Assembly (NCBI RefSeq): GCF_023534745.1
Contig: NZ_JAMHJQ010000008.1
Location: 124,406-188,405, forward strand
Length of the DNA stretch: 64,000 bases
Origin: Streptomyces sp. 35G-GA-8
GTDB lineage: Bacteria; Actinomycetota; Actinomycetes; Streptomycetales; Streptomycetaceae
Direction: 5' to 3'
The position numbers and the translations under genes were made by a program. Below, piece by piece: positions 57,153-64,000 of this stretch. Within the stretch, counting starts at the first letter, position 1; each line of letters begins with the position of its first letter. The notes below the pieces were generated by a model. It saw only the letters and a program-made list of their open reading frames with translations, was not told the origin of the DNA and made no database searches.

Positions 57153-57566
57153 ATGACCACCGAAGGCGCCGACGGGGCACCGGTCCGGCTGGTCCGGGGT
57201 CCCGGTCTGCTGCTGGTCTGGCTGTACGGTGTGATGTCCGTCGGCGCGGTCTCCCGGTCGGTCTACCAGATCGCCACGGAGTTCGACCGCGCGCCGCTGG
57301 CCTACGCGCTCTCCGCCGTCGCCGCCGTGGTCTACGCGTTCATCACCTACACGCTGGTGCGCGGCGGGGAGACGGCCCGGAAGGCCGCTCTGTTCTGCTG
57401 CGCCGCGGAGCTGGTGGGCGTACTGACCATCGGGACATGGACGCTGGCCGATCCGTCGGCCTTCCCGGACGCCACGGTCTGGTCGGACTACGGGATGGGC
57501 TATCTCTTCATTCCGGTGCTGCTGCCGGTCACCGGCATTCTCTGGCTGCGCACCGCGCGGCGGTAG
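57153..57566 (+). CDS. Small multi-spanning membrane protein
   Basis: 137 aa with four hydrophobic helices (LLLVWLYGVMSVGAV, YALSAVAAVVYAFITY, ALFCCAAELVGVLTIG, LFIPVLLPVTGILWL). GGAAGG lies eight bases before the ATG, so this start is preferred to one 24 bases earlier. Probably co-transcribed with the previous gene. Similar proteins are common in streptomycetes; role unknown. Confidence 0.82.
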   Translation: MTTEGADGAPVRLVRGPGLLLVWLYGVMSVGAVSRSVYQIATEFDRAPLAYALSAVAAVVYAFITYTLVRGGETARKAALFCCAAELVGVLTIGTWTLADPSAFPDATVWSDYGMGYLFIPVLLPVTGILWLRTARR

Positions 57567-57686
57567 GCGCCACCGCACGCCGTGCCCCGCACGGCCGCCC
57601 GTGCCGGGTGTTCGAGAAGCGGAACCCCCTCCGTACCCCTGAGGCCGTGCCCCTGGGGTCGTGCCGCCGGGGATTCCGCCCTCACG

Positions 57687-58199
57687 TCAGGCGCTGGCGA
57701 CGTACGCTCCGACGGCCGCGGCCTCCTTCGAGGCTTCCTTCTCCAGGGTGATGAGTCTCAGTCGGGGGCCCGCCTGCTCCGTCGACACCGGGGCGTAGCC
57801 GCGGCTGCGGTAGAGCCGCAGATCGCCCTCGCCGCGATGGCCGGTGAAGAGCTGGAAGCGCTGGGCGGCCGGCTGTCCCGCGAAGTGCGTCTCGATGGCG
57901 TCGAGCAGCCGTCCGCCGAGGCCATGGCGCCGCATCCGGGGATGGACGATGAGCTTGGCTATCCGGGCGGTGCCCGTCGCGTCGATACTGCCGCGCACCG
58001 ACGCCACCACTTCGTCGCCGAGCCTGGCCACCAGGCCATGGCCCTGGGCGAGTTCGGCCCTCAGGTCGTCGAGCGTCTGGGTCAGGGGCTCGATGGTGTA
58101 GTCGCCGTACAGCTCGGCCTCGTTCTGGTAGCACAGGTACTGAAGCTTCAGGATCTGTTCAGCGTCCTGCGCGCTCGCCGCTGAGATGGTCACGCTCAT
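57687..58199 (-). CDS. GNAT acetyltransferase
   Basis: 170 aa. Acetyl-CoA binding motif HPRMRRHGLGGRLLDA with KLIVHP before it, and a C-terminal LYRSRGYAPVSTE. Substrate unknown. The start at MSVTISAAS is chosen by fold boundary; the ribosome-binding site is weak and a nearby upstream ATG is possible. Convergent with the previous membrane protein gene. Confidence 0.87.
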   Translation of the reverse strand: MSVTISAASAQDAEQILKLQYLCYQNEAELYGDYTIEPLTQTLDDLRAELAQGHGLVARLGDEVVASVRGSIDATGTARIAKLIVHPRMRRHGLGGRLLDAIETHFAGQPAAQRFQLFTGHRGEGDLRLYRSRGYAPVSTEQAGPRLRLITLEKEASKEAAAVGAYVASA

Positions 58200-58242
58200 G
58201 CCCATGTGTGCATGCCTCCCGCTCACTTGGTCCGCCGGTGGT

Positions 58243-58857
58243 CTATCGCTCCTTTCCCCCGAGTTCAGGAGCCGGAACCTCGGCCGCCAGCATTCTGCGC
58301 AGGCATCCCAGGCATCTGGAACGTAACGGTCCCAAACTGCCCTGTGACATACCCAACTCCCCCGCGATCTCGCGGTAGGTGGGATCGTCCGGCGACAGCA
58401 TCGCGGTCAGGACCAGCGGACAGCGGCCGGGGGTGCGGCCGACCGCCGCACGGAGCGTCCGCCTCCGGTCGGTGCGCAGCGCGGCGCGCTCGGGGTCTGA
58501 CTCGGGCCCGGCGGCCGGTTCGTGGCCGTAGGGGAGTTCGCGGGCGGCGGTGCGCCGGGCGCGGCGGGCCTCGGCCCGTACGACATCCCGTACCCGGCGC
58601 GCGGTGTCACCCGGCCAGGGCTCGGCGGCCGGTTGTTCCAGCAGCCGTACCCAGGCGGCCTGTTCGAGATCTCCCGGCTCGGCCCCGGCCCCCGGCGCCT
58701 CCGCCGCCGCCTCCGCGCGCACCAGGGGAAGCAGGGCGTGGACGAGAGCCGACGACCGCGCGGACTCCGAGGGCCGGGCGGCCGCGGGCGGGCGGTGCGC
58801 CGCGGGCTGGGGTGGTCGGGAAGCGGGGAGGGGCCGGGTGGGCCGGACTGAGGTCAT
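58243..58857 (-). CDS. ECF-like sigma factor / sigma-70 region 4 protein
   Basis: 204 aa. The C-terminal HTH (DPTYREIAGELGMSQGSLGPLRSRCLGCLRRML, read in pieces) is a sigma region 4. The N-terminal half is Ala/Arg-rich with a region 2-like part (GDLEQAAWVRLLEQ). It resembles the SigE-type short sigma factors of actinobacteria. No anti-sigma gene is adjacent, and the low-complexity start is unusual. Confidence 0.8.
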   Translation of the reverse strand: MTSVRPTRPLPASRPPQPAAHRPPAAARPSESARSSALVHALLPLVRAEAAAEAPGAGAEPGDLEQAAWVRLLEQPAAEPWPGDTARRVRDVVRAEARRARRTAARELPYGHEPAAGPESDPERAALRTDRRRTLRAAVGRTPGRCPLVLTAMLSPDDPTYREIAGELGMSQGSLGPLRSRCLGCLRRMLAAEVPAPELGGKER

Positions 58858-58931
58858 GCCCGCCGTGACGTCCGTGCGACGACGGGCGGTTGCTCCCCGG
58901 CCGGGCGGTCACCCGACCGGGGCACGCGTGA

Positions 58932-60095
58932 TCAGCGGCTGACGAAGTCCGCCCGCGCCAGCAGACCGGTGTCCGGGTTGTCGGTGAAGATGCCGTCGAT
59001 GCCCGTCGCGAAGTACGCCTGGAAGGCGCCGAAGGCGTCGCCGTACGCGTTCGGGTCCGTGCCCCGGCGGAAGTCGGCGGGGAGGAAGGAGTTCTCGTTG
59101 CGCATCGTGTACGGGTGGAGGATCAGCCCCTTCGCGTGCGCGTCCCGTACCAGCGTGGTGGGCTTGCCCAGCTTGCCCGTGGCGTCCTTCGGGATGATCA
59201 GGTCGAGCGTCGGGCCGATGCCCTGCGCGTAGGACGCGATCCACTTCAGGCCCTCGGGCTTGATGAGGTCGTCAACCTTGCGCGGGTCGCCCGCCACCTC
59301 GAAGTCCCACGGGCGGGTGCCGGCGCCGGAGAGCAGGACGACGCGCGGCGAGGAGACCAGCTTGGCCAGTCGCTGGATGCTGCTCGGCTCGAAGGACTGG
59401 AGGAAGATCGCGGAGTCCTTGCGGTCGCGTCCGTAGCGGCGCAGCAGCTTCGCCAGGGGCTCCTCCAGGCCGAGGCCAAGACCGCGGAAGTAGGTGGGGT
59501 GCTTGGTCTCGGTGTACAGCCAGATCTTGCGGCCGAGACGGCGGCCCTGCTCGTCCGCCCAGCGCAGGACCTCTTCGAAGGTGGGGATCTCCCAGCGGCC
59601 GTCGTAGAGGGTGTTGTGCTGCCGGACGCCCGGGATGCGCTCCTTGGCGCGCAGCGTCTTCAGCTCGGCGAGCGTGAAGTCCTCGGTGAACCAGCCGGTG
59701 AGGCTGACGCCGTCGACGCTCTTGGTGGTCTTGCGGCCCGCGAACTCCGGGTGGTCCGCGACATCGGTGGTGCCCGTGATGTCGTTCTCGTGACGGCACA
59801 CCAGATGGCCGTCCTTGGTGGGCACCAGGTCCTGCTCGATCACATGCGCGCCGAGGTCGAGGGCGAGCTGGTATGAGCCGAGAGTGTGCTCGGGGCGGTA
59901 GCCGCTGCCGCCGCGGTGGCCGACGATCGTGGGTACGGGCAGCGCCGGCTTCGCCGGTCCGTGGCCGCCCCGCCCGGTCTCGACGGCGCGCTCGGCCGCC
60001 TGCGCCGAGGCGGGCAGCGCCACGGCCGCCGAGCCGAGCACCGCCGCTCCCAGTACGGTCCGCCGTCCGGGCGTATTACGCGCACCCTGTGTCAT
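58932..60095 (-). CDS. Secreted glycerophosphodiester phosphodiesterase
   Basis: 387 aa. A twin-arginine signal is visible (GRRTVLGAAVLGSAAVALP, with AQA cleavage region), so Tat export is likely. The catalytic core starts GHRGGSGYRPEHT and has EQDLVPTKDGHLV and IWLYTETKHP. It hydrolyses glycerophosphodiesters to glycerol 3-phosphate, helping phosphate scavenging. The ATG has GAGGAG at an ideal distance. Divergent from plsC. Confidence 0.94.
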   Translation of the reverse strand: MTQGARNTPGRRTVLGAAVLGSAAVALPASAQAAERAVETGRGGHGPAKPALPVPTIVGHRGGSGYRPEHTLGSYQLALDLGAHVIEQDLVPTKDGHLVCRHENDITGTTDVADHPEFAGRKTTKSVDGVSLTGWFTEDFTLAELKTLRAKERIPGVRQHNTLYDGRWEIPTFEEVLRWADEQGRRLGRKIWLYTETKHPTYFRGLGLGLEEPLAKLLRRYGRDRKDSAIFLQSFEPSSIQRLAKLVSSPRVVLLSGAGTRPWDFEVAGDPRKVDDLIKPEGLKWIASYAQGIGPTLDLIIPKDATGKLGKPTTLVRDAHAKGLILHPYTMRNENSFLPADFRRGTDPNAYGDAFGAFQAYFATGIDGIFTDNPDTGLLARADFVSR

Positions 60096-60347
60096 GAACA
60101 CTCCTCGAATGTGATGTCCCGCACCTGTCAACGACTGCCAAACGAGGGCCGAGCGTAGGCCGCTTCGTCTTCCGTACGGGAGACCCTGGGCGAACGTGGC
60201 AGAAACTCACGTCAACAGCGCGTATCCGGTCGATGAACCCGATGTGCGCTCGTGTGGAGTTGCGAGTACCGTCCTCACCTGCAGAGTTTTAGAGGCACGG
60301 CCTCCAGGTCGGCCGTCCAACGACTTCGCACGAGACCGGAGGACCCG

Positions 60348-61019
60348 TTGTCCCGCTTCGCGCTCATCAAGGCAGCGCTCGGACCGATCATGCGCCTGAT
60401 GTTCCGCACCCGTGTGGAAGGCGCCGAGAACATTCCGGGGAGCGGGCCGGTGATCCTCGCCGGCAACCATCTCACCTTCATCGACTCGATGATCCTGCCG
60501 CTGGTCTGTGACCGTCAGGTCTTCTTCATCGGCAAGGACGAGTACGTCACCGGCAAGGGCCTCAAGGGCAGGCTGATGGCCTGGTTCTTCACCGGCGTGG
60601 GCATGATCCCGGTGGACCGCGACGGCGGCCGGGGCGGGGTCGCGGCGCTGATGACGGGCCGTCGGATCCTTGAGCAGGGCAATATCTTCGGTATCTATCC
60701 GGAGGGCACCCGCTCCCCCGACGGGCGGCTGTACCGCGGCCGTACGGGCATCGCGCGGCTGACGCTGATGACGGGCGCCCCGGTGGTGCCGTTCGCGATG
60801 ATCGGTACGGACAAGCTCCAGCCGAACGGCTCGGGCATGCCCCGGACCGGCAAGGTGACCGTGCGCTTCGGCAAGCCCATGGAGTTCTCGCGGTACGAGG
60901 GCATGGACCGCGACCGCTATGTGCTGCGGGCGGTGACGGACTCGGTGATGACCGAGGTCATGGAGCTGTCCGGGCAGGAGTACGTGGACATGTACGCCAC
61001 GAAGGCGAAGGCGGCGTAA
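60348..61019 (+). CDS. plsC: 1-acyl-sn-glycerol-3-phosphate acyltransferase
   Basis: 223 aa PlsC-type membrane-associated enzyme that makes phosphatidic acid. The catalytic NHLTFIDS (NHx4D) and substrate motif YPEGTRSPDGRLY are present, with GAPVVPFAMIG later. The start is TTG at 60348: a GGAGG lies five bases upstream and it gives the usual MSRFALIKAALGPIMRLMF beginning. Earlier in-frame ATGs have no site. Confidence 0.92.
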   Translation: MSRFALIKAALGPIMRLMFRTRVEGAENIPGSGPVILAGNHLTFIDSMILPLVCDRQVFFIGKDEYVTGKGLKGRLMAWFFTGVGMIPVDRDGGRGGVAALMTGRRILEQGNIFGIYPEGTRSPDGRLYRGRTGIARLTLMTGAPVVPFAMIGTDKLQPNGSGMPRTGKVTVRFGKPMEFSRYEGMDRDRYVLRAVTDSVMTEVMELSGQEYVDMYATKAKAA

Positions 61020-61030
61020 CCCGTCGGGGT

Positions 61031-61059
61031 GGCGTGGCGGGGAGCTCTCCCGCCACGCC
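61031..61059. terminator. Bidirectional hairpin between plsC and the MFS gene
   Basis: Perfect 11-base stem (61031-61041 with 61049-61059), 7-base loop, between two convergent genes. Confidence 0.75.
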
Positions 61060-61139
61060 CGACACGCCGTCAGCGCCACCCCGCCGACAGCGCCACGCCG
61101 CCGTCGGTGCCCGACGCGCCGTAGATGCCCGACGCGCCC

Positions 61140-62681
61140 TCAGTGCTCCACGCCCTCCTCCAGCTTCTGGCCGCGCAGCAGGAACCAGGCCGCCACCGAT
61201 GTGGCCAGCAGCACCACGGCGCCCACCCCGGCGGCGACGCGCAGACCGTCCACGAACGCCTCCTGCGCCGCCGCCACCAGAGCGGCCCCGGAGTGCCCGG
61301 TGAGCCCGGCGGCGGCCTCCACCGCGCCGCCCAGGGATTCGTGCGCGGCCGAGGCCGTGTCGGCCGGAACACCCGACGGGGTGGGGAAGCCCCGGTAGAC
61401 GCCGGTGACGATCGAGCCGAGCAGCGCGATCCCGAGCGCCGCGCCCAGTTCGTACGCCGTCTCCGACACCGCGGAGGCGGAACCGGCGTGTTCCTTGGGG
61501 ACGCTGGAGAGAATCACATCCGCGGTGACGGTGAAGGAGAAGCCCGCGCCGACGCCGACGATCAGCAGCACGGCGCCGAGGAGCGGATAGCCGGTGGACT
61601 GGTCGATCGTGACCAGCGCCGCGAGGGACAGACCGATCGCCGCGAGCCCTCCGGTCACCACCGACCGCACGGAGTAACGGCGTGCGACGGTCCCCGCGAG
61701 GAGTCCCGCCGCCACCGCGCCGACGGCGGCGGGCAGTTCGGCCAGCCCCGCTTCCAGCGGCCGGCGGCCCTGCACCAGCTGCAGATACTGCGACAGGAAG
61801 AAGACCAGCCCGGAGAGGCCGAGGATGGTCAGCAGGTCGGCCAGTACCGCGCCGGAGAAGCCCCGGTGGTGGAAGAGCCGTATGTCCAGCAGCGGAGCGG
61901 GCAGGGTGAGCTGGCGCCGTACGAACCAGTAGAGCGCGCCCACGCCCAGCAGGCCCACGACGACGGCGTTCCATCCGAGGCCGTGCGTGGCTCCTTCCTT
62001 GATCGCGTAGACGACGCCCACGATGCCGACCAGCGAGAGCAGCACGCTGATCAGGTCCCAGGGGCCCGGCGCGGGGTTCTTCGACTCGGGCAGTGTCCTG
62101 ATGCCGACGATCACCAGGATGGCCATCACGGGCAGATTGATCAGGAAGACCGAGCCCCACCAGAAGTGCTCGAGCAGGAAGCCGCCGACGACCGGACCGA
62201 CCGCCGCGCCCGCGGAGGCCATCGCGCCCCAGATGCCGATGGCGAGGCTGCGCTCCTTGGGGTCGTGGAAGAGATTGCGGATCAGGGCGAGGGTGGCGGG
62301 CATCAGCGTCGCGCCGGCGACACCCAGCAGCGCCCTGGCCACGATCATCATTTCCGGGGTGGTGGCGTAGGCGTTGAGCACGGAGAGCCCGCCGAAGGCG
62401 ACCGCACCCGTCAGCAGCAGCTTCTTGCGGCCGATCCGGTCGCCGAGGCTGCCCATGGAGACCAGCAGACCGGCGATGACGAAGGAGTAGATGTCGCCGA
62501 TCCAGAGGAGCTGGGTGCCGGTCGGCTTGAGATCTTCGCTGAGGAACGGTGTGGCGAGGCCCAGTACGGTGGCGTCGACGGCCACCAGCAGCACGGCCAG
62601 GACGAGTACGGCGAGTGCGATCCAGCGCCCGGGACGGGGCGTCCGTTCGCTCTCCGTCATGGTGAGATGGCTGCTGGTCAT
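61140..62681 (-). CDS. MFS drug exporter, DHA2 (14-helix) type
   Basis: 513 aa with about 14 membrane helices. Early VLAVLLVAVDATVLGLATPF, motif A GSLGDRIGRKKLLL, and motif C-like GAAVGPVVGGFLLEHFWWGSVF place it in the EmrB/QacA group. The ATG overlaps the TetR stop by four bases, so expression is coupled to its own repressor. The substrate is unknown. Confidence 0.92.
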   Translation of the reverse strand: MTSSHLTMTESERTPRPGRWIALAVLVLAVLLVAVDATVLGLATPFLSEDLKPTGTQLLWIGDIYSFVIAGLLVSMGSLGDRIGRKKLLLTGAVAFGGLSVLNAYATTPEMMIVARALLGVAGATLMPATLALIRNLFHDPKERSLAIGIWGAMASAGAAVGPVVGGFLLEHFWWGSVFLINLPVMAILVIVGIRTLPESKNPAPGPWDLISVLLSLVGIVGVVYAIKEGATHGLGWNAVVVGLLGVGALYWFVRRQLTLPAPLLDIRLFHHRGFSGAVLADLLTILGLSGLVFFLSQYLQLVQGRRPLEAGLAELPAAVGAVAAGLLAGTVARRYSVRSVVTGGLAAIGLSLAALVTIDQSTGYPLLGAVLLIVGVGAGFSFTVTADVILSSVPKEHAGSASAVSETAYELGAALGIALLGSIVTGVYRGFPTPSGVPADTASAAHESLGGAVEAAAGLTGHSGAALVAAAQEAFVDGLRVAAGVGAVVLLATSVAAWFLLRGQKLEEGVEH

Positions 62682-63226
62682 GGTGTCACGCTCCGTCGTG
62701 CTCCGCCGAGCAGCAGCTCGGCGATCATGTGCTGGAAGTCCTTGGGCGCGGCGCGACCGTCCTGGACGGTCCAGGCGCCGGCGCTGATCAGTCCGTAGAG
62801 GGCGTCCGTCAGCCAGGCGTGGCTGAGGTCGATCCGGAACACGCCCTCCTCCTGTCCGCGCCGGAAGAGCGCGGAGACCCTGGCATCGGTGCGGCTCCAG
62901 CCGTCGTAGACATCGCCTTCGAAGAGCTGGTTCTCGGTGAGGAGGAAGGCGAGCAGCCCGGCGGAGGGCTCGACGCACGCGATGAGCCGCCGCAGCGCCT
63001 CGTCCGCCGGGCCCTCGTCGAGCCGGGCCTCGTCGAGGGCCGTCCCCATCTCCTTGAGACCCAGCTTCTCCAGCGCCTTGATCAGCGCGTCCCGCCCGGC
63101 GAAATGCCGGTGCAGCGTCGCTCGCCCTATCCCCGCGGACCGGGCGACCTCGTCCATGGTGGCGGTTGCCCGGCGGGTGAGAAGGGCGGCGGCGGTGCGC
63201 AGCACCTGTTCACGATCGACCGTCAT
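62678..63226 (-). CDS. TetR-family repressor
   Basis: 182 aa. N-terminal HTH (MDEVARSAGIGRATLHRHFAGRDAL). The C-terminal ligand domain is variable. It probably represses the downstream exporter; a perfect palindrome just upstream (63245-63264) is a good operator candidate. The ATG at 63226 has no clear site, so the mRNA may be leaderless. An upstream reading of 14 more residues crosses the palindrome and is rejected. Confidence 0.92.
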   Translation of the reverse strand: MTVDREQVLRTAAALLTRRATATMDEVARSAGIGRATLHRHFAGRDALIKALEKLGLKEMGTALDEARLDEGPADEALRRLIACVEPSAGLLAFLLTENQLFEGDVYDGWSRTDARVSALFRRGQEEGVFRIDLSHAWLTDALYGLISAGAWTVQDGRAAPKDFQHMIAELLLGGARRSVTP

Positions 63227-63244
63227 GAGACGACCATAACCCAC

Positions 63245-63264
63245 ATGAGACACGAATGTCTCAT
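63245..63264. promoter_or_regulatory. Palindromic operator for the TetR repressor
   Basis: ATGAGACA-CGAA-TGTCTCAT: perfect 8-base arms with a 4-base centre, in the divergent gap between the TetR gene and the HAD gene. The size and position are typical for TetR autoregulation. Confidence 0.8.
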
Positions 63265-63308
63265 TCAATACAACGCTGAACCACTACCCAGAAGGAACGA
63301 ACCCGCGT

Positions 63309-63866
63309 ATGAAGTCGCATATGGACTCGCGTATGAGCTCGCGCACGGACTCGCGTACGAAGCCACTGCTGCTGATCGATGTCGACGGTCCGCTGAACCC
63401 GTATCTCGCCCTCGCGACCGAGGGGGCGCCGGAGGGATACGTCAGACACTGGATGCGGCCCTCCGGCTGGCCCGCGGATCAGCCGCTGCCCGTGCTGCTC
63501 AACCCGGAGCACGGGGTGGAGCTGCTGGCGCTCGCCGACCGGTACGAGCTGGTCTGGGCCACCACATGGGAGGACGACGCCAATGAGTGGATCGGGCCGG
63601 TCCTCGGGCTGCCGGAGCTGCCGTACATCGAGTGGTCCGGCAGGGAGCGGGCGGCGCCTCGCGGGACGTTCTGGAAGACGCCGTACGTACTGGAGTACGC
63701 GGCCGGACGGCCCTTCGCCTGGGTCGACGACGAGATCACCTCGTACGACCGCGAGTGGACCGAGCAACGCCACCTCGCCGCCGCCCTGTTGATGTGCGTC
63801 GATCCCGGGATCGGGCTGATCCGTCCGGACTTCGACGCGCTCGCACGGTGGGCGGCGGCGCTGTAG
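63309..63866 (+). CDS. HAD-fold protein
   Basis: 185 aa. The HAD nucleophile motif is LLLIDVDGPLNP, and a later WVDDEITSYDREW supplies the acidic metal pair. It looks like the HAD type tied to RNA-repair proteins rather than a classic phosphatase. Several alternate ATGs at the start leave the N-terminus uncertain. Divergent from the TetR gene and perhaps under the same operator. Confidence 0.82.
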   Translation: MKSHMDSRMSSRTDSRTKPLLLIDVDGPLNPYLALATEGAPEGYVRHWMRPSGWPADQPLPVLLNPEHGVELLALADRYELVWATTWEDDANEWIGPVLGLPELPYIEWSGRERAAPRGTFWKTPYVLEYAAGRPFAWVDDEITSYDREWTEQRHLAAALLMCVDPGIGLIRPDFDALARWAAAL

Positions 63867-63931
63867 GAGCCACCCCCGGGGGCTCCGGGGGAACCGGTTG
63901 CTTCCCGGCGATGGTCACTTCTTGGCTTCGG

Positions 63932-64000
63932 TTATTTCTTGGCGTCGGCCCAGGCGTGCTGTATCACCAGATCGGCCTTGACCTCGGAGAGCTGGACGGC
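63932..64000 (-). CDS. C-terminal end of a protein running off the right edge
   Basis: The last 22 codons and TAA stop are visible on the minus strand (AVQLSEVKADLVIQHAWADAKK). Too short to name. The codon use is typical of the neighbours. Confidence 0.5.
   Translation of the reverse strand, partial: AVQLSEVKADLVIQHAWADAKK

Overview
The window is a piece of the linear-chromosome core of a Streptomyces or very close relative. The evidence is the very high GC content, frequent GTG and occasional TTG starts, near absence of TTA codons, a sporulation gene ssgB encoding a protein that matches the family essentially end to end, and a gene order that I recognise as the hisS-relA-secDF-ruvCAB-pdxST-pim-thrS-ssgB block of Streptomyces. 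Much of the same order is kept in Mycobacterium.

Layout. 1-6.9 kb: tail of a DUF2470-type protein, then rarA, a vitamin K epoxide reductase-like protein, hisS and a metallo-beta-lactamase-fold hydrolase on the minus strand. A divergent membrane-anchored cyclophilin and a DUF349 coiled-coil protein follow on the plus strand. 7-19.4 kb, all minus: relA (stringent response), apt, secF/secD/yajC (protein export), ruvB/ruvA/ruvC (Holliday junctions), yebC-type regulator, pdxT/pdxS (vitamin B6) and a LemA-like protein. 19.8-22.6 kb: pimA, patA and pgsA, tightly overlapping, for phosphatidylinositol mannoside synthesis. 22.9-31.3 kb: EF-G-like GTPase, a membrane protein, HIT protein, potassium channel, thrS and a DnaQ-fold protein. 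31.3-41.3 kb: seven tRNA genes (two Val-CAC on minus; Gly-GCC, Cys-GCA and three Val-GAC on plus) among a large membrane protein, a PGPGW protein, ssgB, a CGNR zinc-finger regulator, a DsbA-like protein, and pabB/pabC. 41.3-47.2 kb: zinc-ribbon protein, a kinase-fold protein, a tail-anchored Ser/Thr kinase, a SpoU methyltransferase. 45.9-52.6 kb: corrin genes cobA, a BluB-CobT fusion and cobL. 52.7-64 kb: acetyltransferases, the metNIQ methionine importer, small membrane proteins, an ECF-like sigma factor, a glycerophosphodiesterase, plsC, a TetR-MFS pair with a visible operator, an HAD-type protein, and the tail of a further minus-strand gene.

The most unusual structure is a ~310 bp imperfect palindrome present twice (19451-19758 and 47301-47610). 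Each copy has two ~104 bp arms in inverted orientation, and each arm is itself a hairpin. The loop sequence differs between copies, but the two arms of one copy differ in step, so arm-to-arm pairing is kept. I do not recognise this element. A second, different repeat (37627-37793) is a 167 bp MITE-like sequence with 24 bp perfect terminal inverted repeats, and it provides the stop codon of the DsbA-like gene. Other points worth checking are a DnaQ-fold gene that carries the only TTA codon I found and lacks the third catalytic motif, a BluB-CobT fusion with a ~530-residue Pro/Glu/Ala-rich leader, and a Ser/Pro-rich insertion in SecD.
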